Shown in pieces: positions 34,914 through 44,422 of a stretch of DNA of 64,000 nt; position 1 is the stretch's first letter, and the number at the start of each line of letters is the position of its first letter. A program made the translations under genes and the position numbers. The notes below the pieces were generated by a model that saw nothing but the letters and a program-made list of their open reading frames with translations, made no database searches and was not told the DNA's origin. Origin of the DNA: Anaerolineales bacterium (GTDB lineage Bacteria; Chloroflexota; Anaerolineae; Anaerolineales; UBA4823); contig JAFGQI010000117.1 in assembly GCA_016935755.1 (NCBI GenBank), positions 22,222 to 86,221 of the forward strand, read 5' to 3'.

Positions 34914-36089
34914 CTATTTATCTAACAACGATGCTACACCTGGCAGCGTCAGGCCTTCCAGCATCTCCAGGGAGGCGCCGCCGCCCGTAGAAATGTGGGT
35001 AATCCGCTCCTGGAGACCTGACTGGTTGATGGCAGCTACCGAGTCACCCCCACCCACGATAGAGGTGGCGCTGCTCTCAGCGACTGCCCTGGCTACTCCA
35101 AAGGTGCCTCTGGCAAAGCGCGGGAACTCGAACACGCCCATCGGCCCATTCCAAACCACTGTGCCAGCCCCATGAAGCACTTTGGCATAAGCAGCAATCG
35201 CCTCAGGCCCGATATCCAGAATCCGCCAGCCCGAGGGGATTGGACCCATTTCCAATTCTTTTGCTTCAGCTTCAGCCTCGAAACGATCAGCAATCACCAC
35301 ATCCACCGGCAGACGCAGACGCGTGCCACCTTCGGCCAGCAGCTGGCGGGCCGTGTCCAGAACTTCATCCTCAACCAGCGAATCGCCAACCGGATAACCT
35401 TGAGCTTTGAAGAAAGTATTGGCCATGCCACCGCCGATCAGTACCAGATCCGCCTTCGCTAACAAGTTGCGGATGACGCCAATCTTATCGCTGATCTTGG
35501 CTCCACCAAGAATGGCGATAAAAGGTCGCCTGGGATCTGCAATTGCCTGGCCCAGATAAATGATTTCTTTTTCCATCAAGAAACCAGCCACAGCGGGGAG
35601 AAAATGCGCTACACCTTCAGTAGAAGCATGGGCGCGATGCGCAGAACCAAAAGCATCATTGACAAACAGATCCGCCATGGCAGCCCACTGGCGGGCAAGT
35701 TCCATATCATTCTTGGTTTCGCCCTTATAGAAGCGCGTGTTTTCCAAAACCAGCACATCCCCCGGCTTCAGCGCTTTGGAAGCCGCTTCAGCAATCGGGC
35801 CAACTGCTTCTTCTGCAAAAGCTACTGGCTTGCCAAGCAGTCCAGCAAGATGTTCGGCAGTAGGGCGCATAGAAAATTGAGGATCGGGGCCTTCTTTTGG
35901 CCGTCCAAGATGTGAGAACAGAATGACCGACGCACCGTGGTCTAAAAGATACTTGATTGTTGGCAGCGCCGCCACAATGCGGGTATCATCTGCCACCTTA
36001 CCATTCTTGATCGGAACATTAAAATCAACTCGCACCAGGGCGCGCTTCCCCTTCACATCTACATCCGTTACCAGCTTTTTGTTAAACAT
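34914..36089 (-). CDS. pgk: Phosphoglycerate kinase
   Basis: 391 residues. Diagnostic motifs are present in order: [13 protein letters not shown] near the N-terminus, [38 protein letters not shown], and the nucleotide-binding [15 protein letters not shown] near the C-terminus. The enzyme converts 1,3-bisphosphoglycerate and ADP to 3-phosphoglycerate and ATP. It follows gap on the same strand; a 17-bp hairpin lies between them. The ATG has an excellent GGAGG site. Confidence 0.97.
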   Translation of the reverse strand: MFNKKLVTDVDVKGKRALVRVDFNVPIKNGKVADDTRIVAALPTIKYLLDHGASVILFSHLGRPKEGPDPQFSMRPTAEHLAGLLGKPVAFAEEAVGPIAEAASKALKPGDVLVLENTRFYKGETKNDMELARQWAAMADLFVNDAFGSAHRAHASTEGVAHFLPAVAGFLMEKEIIYLGQAIADPRRPFIAILGGAKISDKIGVIRNLLAKADLVLIGGGMANTFFKAQGYPVGDSLVEDEVLDTARQLLAEGGTRLRLPVDVVIADRFEAEAEAKELEMGPIPSGWRILDIGPEAIAAYAKVLHGAGTVVWNGPMGVFEFPRFARGTFGVARAVAESSATSIVGGGDSVAAINQSGLQERITHISTGGGASLEMLEGLTLPGVASLLDK

Positions 36090-36102
36090 TCAAACCTCCA
36101 CA

Positions 36103-36142
36103 TACGGGATGCGCAATACCAGATCGTATTGCGCATCCTGTA
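36103..36142. repeat. 17-bp near-perfect inverted repeat between gap and pgk
   Basis: Arms at 36103-36119 and 36126-36142 pair over 17 bases with one mismatch and a six-base loop. The element ends a few bases before the pgk ribosome binding site. No T run follows. An RNA-processing site or a regulator of pgk translation is more likely than a terminator. Confidence 0.6.
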
Positions 36143-36160
36143 TTTGATCATTCGTCTTAT

Positions 36161-37216
36161 CTATAGATACTTGGCCATCATAGCTGCCAGGTCAGCCGTG
36201 CGGACCGAGTAGCCCCATTCATTATCATACCAGGCAACGATTTTAACAAAATTGCTGCCTTCTTTCCCCAACACCATGGTGAAGGGAAGATCAACCGATG
36301 AGCTGTGCGGATCACCCTTGAAATCAATGCTTACCAGGGGCTCGTCCACTGCCTGAAGGATGCCCTTAAGTGGGCCGGCAGCCGCGTCGCGGTAATCCTG
36401 GCGAAGCTGCTCGGTGGTGGTGGGCACTTCCAGTTCGGCTGTCAGGTCAATGATGGAGACGGTCGAGGTGGGAACTCGCAGAGCATAACCATCCAAACGT
36501 CCAGCCATATCGGGGATAACCAGCTTCAATGCCTTGGCGGCGCCGGTGGTGGTCGGGATAATGCTCATTGCGGCTGCCCTGGCGCGGCGCAGATCGCTGT
36601 GGGGAAGATCCAGGATCTTCTGGTCATTGGTGTATGAGTGAATGGTGGTCATGAAGGCGCGCACCAGTTTGTAACGGTCATGGATGACCTTTACTGCCGG
36701 GGCCAGGCCATTGGTGGTGCAGGAGGCGTTTGAAATCACATGATGGACAGCAGGATCATAGCGATCATGGTTCACGCCCAACACAATGGTAATATCCTCG
36801 CCCTCAGCCGGAGCAGTGATAATCACTTTCTTGGCTCCACCGTGGGTGATATGATTCTCGGCCCCTTTGACCTGTTTGCCTTTCTTATTCACGCCGTCTT
36901 TCTTGATCGTGAAAAGCCCAGTACCTTCGATCACGATCTCTACCCCCAGGTCTCCCCAGGGGATATTGGAGGGATCGGTCTCTTTGAAGGCTCTGATCGG
37001 TTGACCATCAATGATGATCGCGCCATCGCCCACTTCCACATGACCATCAAAGCGGCCATAGTTGGAGTCGTACTTCAACAAATGAGCCATCGTCTTCAGA
37101 TCGCCGATGTCATTGAACGCAACTACTTCCAACAAGTCAGGGTGAAAATCCCGAATTGCTTTGAGTACTTGCCGGCCGATGCGGCCAAAACCGTTGATAC
37201 CTACTTTTACTGCCAT
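36161..37216 (-). CDS. gap: Glyceraldehyde-3-phosphate dehydrogenase
   Basis: 351 residues. NAD site [15 protein letters not shown] at the N-terminus, catalytic Cys in [12 protein letters not shown] near residue 160, substrate-binding [10 protein letters not shown], and the C-terminal WYDNEWGYS motif. The enzyme oxidises glyceraldehyde-3-phosphate with phosphate and NAD. It follows yvcK by about 105 bases and precedes pgk by 71. ATG has GGAGG seven bases upstream. The 105-base gap upstream contains a tandem pair of GGCTGTCT (minus strand, 37281-37296). Confidence 0.97.
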   Translation of the reverse strand: MAVKVGINGFGRIGRQVLKAIRDFHPDLLEVVAFNDIGDLKTMAHLLKYDSNYGRFDGHVEVGDGAIIIDGQPIRAFKETDPSNIPWGDLGVEIVIEGTGLFTIKKDGVNKKGKQVKGAENHITHGGAKKVIITAPAEGEDITIVLGVNHDRYDPAVHHVISNASCTTNGLAPAVKVIHDRYKLVRAFMTTIHSYTNDQKILDLPHSDLRRARAAAMSIIPTTTGAAKALKLVIPDMAGRLDGYALRVPTSTVSIIDLTAELEVPTTTEQLRQDYRDAAAGPLKGILQAVDEPLVSIDFKGDPHSSSVDLPFTMVLGKEGSNFVKIVAWYDNEWGYSVRTADLAAMMAKYL

Positions 37217-37320
37217 TCTAAACCTCCGTAAATTTTTGAATTATTTTGTTTTTTTGATGATAAAACTCAAACGTTCATGGAGACAGCCAGACAGCCTGAT
37301 CTCCTGGTCGGTCCAATCCT

Positions 37321-38655
37321 CTATTCTACCAAAGGTCCGGTCTTTTCCTGGAACAAATCTATGATTGCCCGAGCCAATTTTTGCGAATCGTGCCGCCAGG
37401 GATGCAGAGAATCGGCCAGATCAGCCTGGTAGATCGGATAATCTTCCGCCAGGTCGGAGTCTAACATCACCCATTCCACCCCCGCAGGCAGCTTCTGTGA
37501 GTAATCCTGATTCACGACTGCAATATCGAATAATCCTCCGCCTGCATGTTCTTCGAAAGCACGCAGATGATCTCCACAAGAATATCCGTCCGTCTCGCCC
37601 CGTTCGGTTGCCACATTACAGACATATAGCTTCAAACCCCGGCTGGCGCGTACTGCCTCAGCCAGATCAGGAACCAGCAGGTTAGGAAGCAGGCTGGTGT
37701 ACATGCTGCCAGGTCCGACAATAATCAAATCGGCCTGCAGAATGGCCTGAACTGCCTGCGGAAAAGCTGGCGGGTTGCTGGGTTCCAACCAGACTCGCCG
37801 GACGATCCCTTTGCTCTTCGGGATCTGGCTCTCCCCCTGGATCCGTACTTCGGTGATTGCATCTGGCAGCACCACATCCGCGACCAGACGGACGTCGTGC
37901 AATGTGCCCGGAAGAACGCGCCCCTGAACAGCTAGGACGCGCCCCGACTCGGCCACCGCCTCCTCAAAACTGCCCGTGATTTCCGCCAGAGCCGTAATGA
38001 ATAAATTGCCAAAGGAGTGACCCGCAAGCCCCGAATCGCCATCCGGGAAACGATACTGGAAGAGCTGCCCCAGCAGCGCCTCATCGTTGGACAATGCTGC
38101 CAGGCAGTTGCGAATATCCCCAGGAGGCAGGATGCCAACATCCCGCCTGATTCGCCCGGAAGAGCCACCATCATCGGCAACATTGACGACCGCGGTGATG
38201 TGGTTTGAGTATGCCTTCAAGCCCCGCAGCAGAGTTGCCAACCCATGCCCGCCGCCGATGGCAACAATGCGGGGGCCACGCTCCCTTTGCCGGTGCACCA
38301 GGAATGTATCCGCCACCCGATCTCCTGGACGAATGAAGGGTTTGATCAGCGAGCGGTTTAATTTCCAGATACCGATCAAAATAAGGCCCAGACCGATACC
38401 CCCAAATATGAAGGCGCGCAAAGGTCGCGCCAAAAATCTCAGCGAGGCCGCCGAAAGCGCTGGCAGCCACCAGGTGTCAGGCGCGGTCCGGTAGATTTCA
38501 AGTATCACCACACCTACCCCAATGCCTAACAAAGTTGTGCCAAGCAGGATGACGATGATCCAGCGTTTGATGTTATAGCCAGGCAATAATAAGGTCAGGT
38601 ACTGAGTCAGGCGCTGCGGCAGCCACGGCTTTCGTGAAGATCTTTTACCTTTCAT
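37321..38655 (-). CDS. yvcK: YvcK/CofD-like gluconeogenesis factor with N-terminal membrane segments
   Basis: About 444 residues from ATG at 38653-38655; earlier starts upstream would lie before the expected transcript start. Two hydrophobic segments occupy about residues 28-55 and 70-95. The rest is a YvcK/CofD-type UDP-sugar-binding domain: VAIGGGHGLATLLRGLK, VADDGGSSGRIRRD, PPGDIRNCLAALS and LAGHSFGNLFI. In Bacillus YvcK links carbon flux to the cell wall. Two N-terminal membrane helices are not in the Bacillus protein. The promoter reads straight into the start codon with almost no leader. Confidence 0.88.
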   Translation of the reverse strand: MKGKRSSRKPWLPQRLTQYLTLLLPGYNIKRWIIVILLGTTLLGIGVGVVILEIYRTAPDTWWLPALSAASLRFLARPLRAFIFGGIGLGLILIGIWKLNRSLIKPFIRPGDRVADTFLVHRQRERGPRIVAIGGGHGLATLLRGLKAYSNHITAVVNVADDGGSSGRIRRDVGILPPGDIRNCLAALSNDEALLGQLFQYRFPDGDSGLAGHSFGNLFITALAEITGSFEEAVAESGRVLAVQGRVLPGTLHDVRLVADVVLPDAITEVRIQGESQIPKSKGIVRRVWLEPSNPPAFPQAVQAILQADLIIVGPGSMYTSLLPNLLVPDLAEAVRASRGLKLYVCNVATERGETDGYSCGDHLRAFEEHAGGGLFDIAVVNQDYSQKLPAGVEWVMLDSDLAEDYPIYQADLADSLHPWRHDSQKLARAIIDLFQEKTGPLVE

Positions 38656-38665
38656 ACAATCCATG

Positions 38666-38694
38666 ATGATAGCAGTCTTTAGGCCAGAAGTCAA
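38666..38694 (-). promoter_or_regulatory. Promoter of yvcK, TTGACT-N17-TATCAT
   Basis: On the minus strand a -35 box TTGACT (38694-38689) and a -10 box TATCAT (38671-38666) are separated by exactly 17 bases. Ten bases separate the -10 box from the ATG at 38655, so the transcript should be leaderless or nearly so. This is the best two-box promoter noticed in the window. Confidence 0.6.
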
Positions 38695-38745
38695 TCGGCA
38701 GGCCAGAGAAAACATCGGGGAAACCAAAACCAGGAGATATTTTTA

Positions 38746-38754
38746 TGCTATACT
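38746..38754 (+). promoter_or_regulatory. Extended -10 promoter of the ROK gene, leaderless
   Basis: TGCTATACT at 38746-38754 matches the extended -10 form. Seven bases separate it from the ATG at 38762, so transcription should begin at or next to the start codon. No ribosome binding site precedes that ATG. The divergent yvcK promoter lies about 60 bases away. Confidence 0.5.
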
Positions 38755-38761
38755 TTGCCAC

Positions 38762-39733
38762 ATGAGACGATATATTGCTGTAGATATTGGCGGCACTCAA
38801 GTTCGGGCGGCATGTTATCCAGCCAGCAAACTGAAATCGATCAAGATCGCTCGCACCACCACCCAGGCGACCGATCCGGAAGACCCGGTCACATCCCCGT
38901 TGGAGCGCATCCAGAATTTAATTGCTTCGATCTGGCCGGCGGATGGCAAGGTGTGCGCGATCAGTGTAGCAGCCCCTGGCCCGATCAACCCTTACCAGGG
39001 CATCCTGGTGGAGGCGCCCAATATTCCTGGGTGGATTAATGTTCCCCTACAGCAAAATTTGTCCGAGCGCTTCAAGGTTCCCGTCGTCCTGGGCAATGAT
39101 GCTAATCTGGCTGCGTTGGGAGAATGGAAATACGGAGCTGGCAAGGGTCACCATCACCTGATCTACCTGACAGTCAGCACCGGCATTGGGGGGGGAGTAA
39201 TCATCGATGATCGCCTGCTCCTGGGCGCTAACGGGCTGGCTGCTGAGCTAGGACATACCACAGTCATGATCGATGGGCCGCTGTGTGGCTGCGGCCAGCG
39301 AGGCCATCTGGAAGCGGTCGCCTCTGGCACCGCCATCGCCAATTGGGTGGAAGCCGAACTTTCGCAAGGGGTTCAATCCATCCTGCCCATCGATAAACCT
39401 GTATCGGCAAAAAGGATTTCTGAGGCCGCCCAAAAAGGCGATAAGCTGTGCATCGCAGCCCTGGCGCGCGCCGGCCACTATATTGGGCGTGCCCTGGCAG
39501 ATTTTCTACACATCTTCAACCCTTCGATCGTAATCATTGGCGGCGGTGTATCCAAGAGCGGCCCTCTGCTTTTAGATCCAATGTACAAAGCCATGCAAGA
39601 ACATGTGCTAAATCCACACTATTTGGACGGTCTGGTGCTGACAACCGCTGCGTTTGGGGATGAAGTCGGCCTGGTCGGAGCGTTGGCCCTGGGCCGCACA
39701 ACCTATCCAGATTGCCGTTCTAAAAAAAGCTAA
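38762..39733 (+). CDS. ROK-family sugar kinase (glucokinase-like)
   Basis: 323 residues. ATP site AVDIGGTQVRAACY at the N-terminus, the sugar-binding region near VLGNDANLAALGEW, and the ROK signature GPLCGCGQRGHLEAVASG, where the cysteines bind zinc in the family. Glucokinase is the commonest activity of this branch, but fructokinase or N-acetyl-sugar kinases share these motifs. The open frame reaches 38663, but ATG at 38762 follows the promoter directly and starts the conserved sequence. recJ follows three bases after the stop. Confidence 0.87.
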   Translation: MRRYIAVDIGGTQVRAACYPASKLKSIKIARTTTQATDPEDPVTSPLERIQNLIASIWPADGKVCAISVAAPGPINPYQGILVEAPNIPGWINVPLQQNLSERFKVPVVLGNDANLAALGEWKYGAGKGHHHLIYLTVSTGIGGGVIIDDRLLLGANGLAAELGHTTVMIDGPLCGCGQRGHLEAVASGTAIANWVEAELSQGVQSILPIDKPVSAKRISEAAQKGDKLCIAALARAGHYIGRALADFLHIFNPSIVIIGGGVSKSGPLLLDPMYKAMQEHVLNPHYLDGLVLTTAAFGDEVGLVGALALGRTTYPDCRSKKS

Positions 39734-39736
39734 GAG

Positions 39737-41458
39737 ATGTCAACTTTATCTAAACGCTGGCAGGTAGCCTCACCAGTATCGGCTGAGGCGATATCTGAAC
39801 TAGGCGATTATTCGCCCATTTTTCGACAAATTCTGTTTAATCGCGGCTACAGTACGCACGACTCCGCGCAGCGATATCTGCATGCAGAACCCCAACAAGA
39901 GGTGGATTTCCAGGAAATGCGGGGCGTGCCAGAGGCAGTAGAGCGCATCTGGGCGGCAATCCAGCAAGATGAACCCATCGCCGTCTATGGCGACTACGAT
40001 GTGGACGGCGTCACCGCGACTGCCTTGTTGGGCCAGGTTCTGCTTTCTCTGGGCACCAGGGTAATGGGGTATATCCCCAATCGCTTCGATGAAGGCTATG
40101 GGGTCAACAATGAAGCCCTGGATTATCTGCACACCCAGGATATTCGCCTGGTGATCACCGTTGATTGTGGCATACGCTCGCCTGAAGAGGTCGAATATGC
40201 GCGTCGCCTGGGAATGGAGATGATCATCACGGATCACCACCATCCGGGGGCAGAGATGCCAGACGCCAGAGCAGTGATCAACCCCAAGCAGCCAGGAGAT
40301 CCATATCCAGATAAAGACCTGGCTGGTGTTGGGTTGGCTTATAAACTGGCAGAAGCGCTGTTAAAAAATGCTCCTTCAGGCGGTTATGGTCGCGTCGAAG
40401 CCCTGACAGCCACAGAATATCTGGACCTGGTGGCCCTGGGAACCGTGGCTGATCTGGTCCCCCTGGTGGGTGAAAACCGCTGTCTGGTCAGGGCCGGTCT
40501 GGATAATATTCGCCATCCATCTCGCCAGGGGTTGATTGCCCTGCTGGGAGTATCCGGGATCAACCCGTCCCAAATCAATTCCGAACACATCGGCTTCGCC
40601 CTGGGGCCGCGCCTGAATGCGGCCGGACGGCTCGACTCTGCAAAAGCCGCCCTCGAACTGCTGACCACCCCGGATAGGGCTCGCGCGGCCTACCTGGCGC
40701 AGCAGCTGGATAATCAAAATCGAGAACGACAGCAAATCACCCGCGATATCCAGGAACATGCCGAACAGCAAATCCTCGCCCGCGATCCAGACGCCAACTT
40801 GCTGATTGCCGTGGATGCCAGTTATAACCCCGGAGTGGTCGGGTTGGCTGCTTCTCGGCTGACAGAAAAATACTACCGTCCAGCCATCGTTGCCCAAAAA
40901 GGAGAGGAATACACTCGCGCCTCCTGTCGCAGCATTGCCGAATTCCACATTACCAGAGCATTGGACCAATGTGCGGATATCCTGGTTCATCACGGCGGGC
41001 ACGCTGCCGCGGCAGGATTTACCGTTCATAACCGACACCTGGATGAACTGATCGAGCGCCTAACCAGCATCGCCAACCAGGAGCTGTCTGGTCTCGACCT
41101 GCGCCCTGTCCTTCAAGCGGATGCCCAGGTTGCCCTGTCAGAGCTGAGACCCAACCTGCTCAAAGAGCTGGCCTGGCTGCAGCCTACCGGGCAAGGCAAC
41201 CCTCAGGCGATGTTCGTTTCACGTGATGTACAGATCCGCCAGAGCAAGGCGGTTGGCAGCGACAAGGCTCATTTGAAACTGGTGCTTACGGACGGGAAAA
41301 TTACCTATGACGCCATCGCTTTCCGCATGGGAGAACGGCAAAGCGAACTGCCAAACCGGATTGATATTCTATTCAGCTTCGAATTGAATGAGTATAACGG
41401 AAGAACAACGCTGCAGCTGAATATTCGCGATCTTAAACCAGCCGGGACGCTCGATTAA
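39737..41458 (+). CDS. recJ: Single-strand-specific exonuclease RecJ
   Basis: 573 residues. DHH-family motifs are present: [16 protein letters not shown] near residue 80, [22 protein letters not shown] near 168 (DHH), and the DHHA1 motif [13 protein letters not shown] near 417. A C-terminal OB-type part follows. RecJ degrades single-stranded DNA 5'-3' in recombination and repair. The gene begins three bases after the ROK gene. Its stop TAA and the stop of the convergent GT2 gene share the bases TTAA. Confidence 0.95.
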   Translation: MSTLSKRWQVASPVSAEAISELGDYSPIFRQILFNRGYSTHDSAQRYLHAEPQQEVDFQEMRGVPEAVERIWAAIQQDEPIAVYGDYDVDGVTATALLGQVLLSLGTRVMGYIPNRFDEGYGVNNEALDYLHTQDIRLVITVDCGIRSPEEVEYARRLGMEMIITDHHHPGAEMPDARAVINPKQPGDPYPDKDLAGVGLAYKLAEALLKNAPSGGYGRVEALTATEYLDLVALGTVADLVPLVGENRCLVRAGLDNIRHPSRQGLIALLGVSGINPSQINSEHIGFALGPRLNAAGRLDSAKAALELLTTPDRARAAYLAQQLDNQNRERQQITRDIQEHAEQQILARDPDANLLIAVDASYNPGVVGLAASRLTEKYYRPAIVAQKGEEYTRASCRSIAEFHITRALDQCADILVHHGGHAAAAGFTVHNRHLDELIERLTSIANQELSGLDLRPVLQADAQVALSELRPNLLKELAWLQPTGQGNPQAMFVSRDVQIRQSKAVGSDKAHLKLVLTDGKITYDAIAFRMGERQSELPNRIDILFSFELNEYNGRTTLQLNIRDLKPAGTLD

Positions 41459-42138
41459 TCCACAAAACGATACTTGATCAATGTCCAGACAGCCTCAAAG
41501 GCGTCTTTCAATTTGATCTTTTTCCCTTCGCTGTAATCGCGTGGATTGAAAGTGATGGGGACTTCAAAGATGCGAACTTTACGCTTCAAAATTTTGGCAG
41601 TAAATTCAGGTTCAAAATCAAAGCGACGGGCATGAATCTTAATATCCGCCACCACTTCGCGCCGGAAAACTTTGTAGCCTGTTTCCATATCGGTGAGGAT
41701 ATTGTTATAAAGAATGTTGGTCATTAAGGTCAGCAGCTTATTCGCCACCATGTGCCAAAACATCACCGGTCGCCTGGCCGCACCCAGGAAGCGCGACCCA
41801 TAAACAACCTCCGCCAGCCCCTCCTCAATCGGTCTCAGCAGGTTGGCGTACTCACGCGGGTCATATTCAAGATCCGCATCCTGGATGATCATCACCTCTC
41901 CCGTCGCGTTCTGGATGCCCGTCACGACTGCCGCGCCCTTCCCCTGATTCTTTTCGTGCAGAACCACCCTCAGCAGCTCATCGTCTGCCATCCCCTGCAG
42001 GATTTGGCGCGTACCATCCGTGGAGCCATCATCCACAACTACTATCTCATCAGGTATAGCAGTTGCACGGACGCGGCGTAAAATCTCCTCAATGGTGTTT
42101 TTTTCATTATAAGCCGGTATGATCACGCTGATTTTCAT
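41455..42138 (-). CDS. Family 2 glycosyltransferase (dolichol-phosphate-mannose synthase-like)
   Basis: About 227 residues. GT-A motifs: [17 protein letters not shown] at the start, [14 protein letters not shown], and the metal-binding [10 protein letters not shown], followed by YGSRFLG. This set is that of polyprenyl-phosphate mannosyl- or glucosyltransferases, cytosolic enzymes that load sugar onto a lipid carrier. No C-terminal membrane pair is seen, as in DPM1-like proteins. I chose ATG at 42136-42138 (AGGG upstream) because the conserved start immediately follows; the frame is open to 42183. Confidence 0.87.
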   Translation of the reverse strand: MKISVIIPAYNEKNTIEEILRRVRATAIPDEIVVVDDGSTDGTRQILQGMADDELLRVVLHEKNQGKGAAVVTGIQNATGEVMIIQDADLEYDPREYANLLRPIEEGLAEVVYGSRFLGAARRPVMFWHMVANKLLTLMTNILYNNILTDMETGYKVFRREVVADIKIHARRFDFEPEFTAKILKRKVRIFEVPITFNPRDYSEGKKIKLKDAFEAVWTLIKYRFVD

Positions 42139-42218
42139 ATTTATCGCCCTAAAACAAAAAGTCCTTTCCAGCCCGATAGCCATTCCGCATCAGATTAGAT
42201 TATAATTTTTCTAACCCT

Positions 42219-42227
42219 ATTATAGCA
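42219..42227 (-). promoter_or_regulatory. Extended -10 promoter candidate for the GT2 gene
   Basis: On the minus strand, TGCTATAAT lies at 42227-42219, in the 145-base gap between the GT2 gene and the divergent AAA ATPase gene. The expected transcript would start near 42212 and have a leader of about 75 bases. No clear -35 box is seen. Confidence 0.4.
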
Positions 42228-42283
42228 AACACCCTGGTTTTTAACTGCAAAGACTCCAGTCTAGCTGAACAGGAAATCTGATC

Positions 42284-43645
42284 ATGAACATGACAAGTAA
42301 AAGCAGAGATGTTGGAACACCATCGAGCAAAGTGTCGAAAGATTATTTTCTGCCCCCAACCATTACTCGCGTCGAGGACACCGGGCTTTCAGCACTTTGG
42401 CTTCAGGATCTGGCTCTCAAAATCCTGTATTTCCAGGGCTATCTTACTGGCTATAAAGTAGCAGAAGAGATTGCCCTGCCTTTTGCAGGGGTGGTCGATC
42501 AACTGCTGGAAATCATGAAACGAGAGAAGTTAGTGGAAGTGAAAACAGCCCAGCAAATAGGTCTTGGTGAAGGGTCCTATGTGTACGGAATTACCGGGCT
42601 GGGCATACACCGGGCAAGGGAAGCCCTGGAGCGCAGCCAGTATGCTGGCCCTGCCCCTGTGCCTATCCAGGTTTACTACCGCTCCATCCTGGCCCAGGCT
42701 AGAGAACGCACCAGCCTGACAGAGGCCGACCTTAGGCAGGCCATGACCCAACTGGTCATTACCGATCCGTTGTACGACAAGATCGGCCCAGCGGTAAATT
42801 CGGGTACCTCGATTTTTTTATATGGCCCTCCTGGGAATGGAAAAACCAGCATTGCCCGCGCCATCGGCAATCTGGTGTTGAGCGAAACCATGTATATTCC
42901 CTATGCCATATACATCGATGGACAGGTGGTAAAACTATATGACTCGGTCAATCATCATATCATCCCAGACGAGCCTGTCCAACCAGCCGTAACCCCAGGC
43001 ACCGGACAGCTCCGTCCAGGCGCGCGGCGGGACAGCCGTTGGGTGCGAATTCGCAGACCATTTATCGTGGTCGGCGGTGAGCTGACTCTGGATGGGTTGG
43101 ATCTGGTTTTCGATGATGTCAATAAGTTTTATGAGGCGCCCTTCCAGGTGAAGGCGAACGGGGGCATCCTGTTAATTGATGACTTCGGCAGGCAGCTGGT
43201 GCGCCCGCGCGATTTACTGAATCGCTGGATTGTGCCGCTGGAAAACCGCATTGACTATCTCACCCTGCACACCGGGCGCAAGATCGAAGTGCCTTTCGAT
43301 GTGCTGGTCGTGTTTTCTACTAACCTGCCGCCCAAGGATTTGGTGGATGAGGCTTTTTTGCGGCGTCTGCGCCATAAGATTGAAGTTGGCGACCCGGATT
43401 ACGAGTCGTACCGCGAGATTTTCCACCAGGTAGCGATAGCAAAAGGCGTCATTTATAGCGACTCGGGGCTGGCTTACCTGCTGCAGGAGTGGTATATCCG
43501 GCGAGGCCGCAAGATGCGCGCTTCACACCCTCGCGACCTGTGCGACCAGATTCTGGACATTGCCCATTACATGAAAATCGACCCCGAAATGAGCACAGAA
43601 ATGATTGACCGCGCTGCCGATGCATTCTTCGTCGAGATATCCTGA
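42284..43645 (+). CDS. AAA-type ATPase with N-terminal winged-helix-like region
   Basis: 453 residues; I do not know a named family. Residues ~35-120 look like a winged helix (ALKILYFQGYLTGYKVAEEI, then GIHRAREAL). Walker A GPPGNGKTSIARAIG lies near residue 184 and Walker B GILLIDDFG near 293, Asp-Asp instead of the usual Asp-Glu. Sensor-type FSTNLPPKDLVDEAFLRRLRHK follows near 350, with candidate Arg finger residues. The ~95 residues between the Walker motifs are longer than in most AAA domains and carry a charged loop. It is the first gene of a tight run leading to GDPD. Regulated binding of nucleic acid or protein is possible. Confidence 0.72.
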   Translation: MNMTSKSRDVGTPSSKVSKDYFLPPTITRVEDTGLSALWLQDLALKILYFQGYLTGYKVAEEIALPFAGVVDQLLEIMKREKLVEVKTAQQIGLGEGSYVYGITGLGIHRAREALERSQYAGPAPVPIQVYYRSILAQARERTSLTEADLRQAMTQLVITDPLYDKIGPAVNSGTSIFLYGPPGNGKTSIARAIGNLVLSETMYIPYAIYIDGQVVKLYDSVNHHIIPDEPVQPAVTPGTGQLRPGARRDSRWVRIRRPFIVVGGELTLDGLDLVFDDVNKFYEAPFQVKANGGILLIDDFGRQLVRPRDLLNRWIVPLENRIDYLTLHTGRKIEVPFDVLVVFSTNLPPKDLVDEAFLRRLRHKIEVGDPDYESYREIFHQVAIAKGVIYSDSGLAYLLQEWYIRRGRKMRASHPRDLCDQILDIAHYMKIDPEMSTEMIDRAADAFFVEIS

Positions 43646-43646
43646 C

Positions 43647-44405
43647 ATGTTATTGTCTGAACTTCCTTACCCCACCATCTTTGGGCACCGCGGCGCCAGC
43701 GCCTACGCCCCGGAAAACACCCTGGCGGCTTTCCAACTGGCTTTGCGCCAAAATGCAGACGCGATCGAACTGGATGCCAAGCTCACCTCCGATGGGCAGG
43801 TCATCGTCATTCATGACCAGACCGTTGACCGCACCACCGCTCACACTGGACGGGTCAGAGACCTGCCCCTGTCTGAGTTCCGCAAGATGGATGGGGGCAG
43901 CCATTTCGATCTTGCTTTTAAGGGCGAGCCTGTGCCAACCCTGGATGATGTATTTCAAGCTGTGGGGCAGTTGACCTATATCAACATCGAACTCACCAAT
44001 TACGCTTCCATCTGGGACGCTTTGCCTGAAAAAGTTGCCGAACTGGTCAACCAGCATCAGTTGAGCCAGCGGGTGCTCTTTTCCTCTTTCAATCCAGTTG
44101 CACTGCAGCGCATCCGCCGGTTGGTGCCTGACGCCCCGATCGGGCTGCTGGCGATCAAAGGCGCCAGCGGCGCATGGGCTCGCTCTATGCTGAGCAGAGT
44201 GCTCCCCTATAACAGCCTGCACCCTGAGAAAAGCGATGTTACACCGAGTCTGGTTCAAAATGCCCATAAACGAGGGCAAAAGGTGTTTGTGTACACGGTC
44301 AACCGTCAGGAAGATATGATTCAGTTATTCCAAATGGGCGTGGACGGAATATTTACCGATGATCCGGTTCTTGCCCGTCAGGTTGTTCAGAGTATGGATC
44401 ACTAA
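43647..44405 (+). CDS. Glycerophosphodiester phosphodiesterase
   Basis: About 252 residues. GHRGASAYAPENTLAAF at the start, ELDAKLTSDG, HDQTVDRTT and INIELTN are the family's TIM-barrel active-site motifs; His, Glu and Asp residues of both halves are kept. The enzyme splits glycerophosphodiesters to glycerol-3-phosphate and an alcohol. No signal peptide is present, so it is cytosolic. The ATG at 43647 follows the AAA gene's stop by one base, which suggests coupling. Confidence 0.92.
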   Translation: MLLSELPYPTIFGHRGASAYAPENTLAAFQLALRQNADAIELDAKLTSDGQVIVIHDQTVDRTTAHTGRVRDLPLSEFRKMDGGSHFDLAFKGEPVPTLDDVFQAVGQLTYINIELTNYASIWDALPEKVAELVNQHQLSQRVLFSSFNPVALQRIRRLVPDAPIGLLAIKGASGAWARSMLSRVLPYNSLHPEKSDVTPSLVQNAHKRGQKVFVYTVNRQEDMIQLFQMGVDGIFTDDPVLARQVVQSMDH

Positions 44406-44422
44406 GCGAGCGAGGGCCTGAA

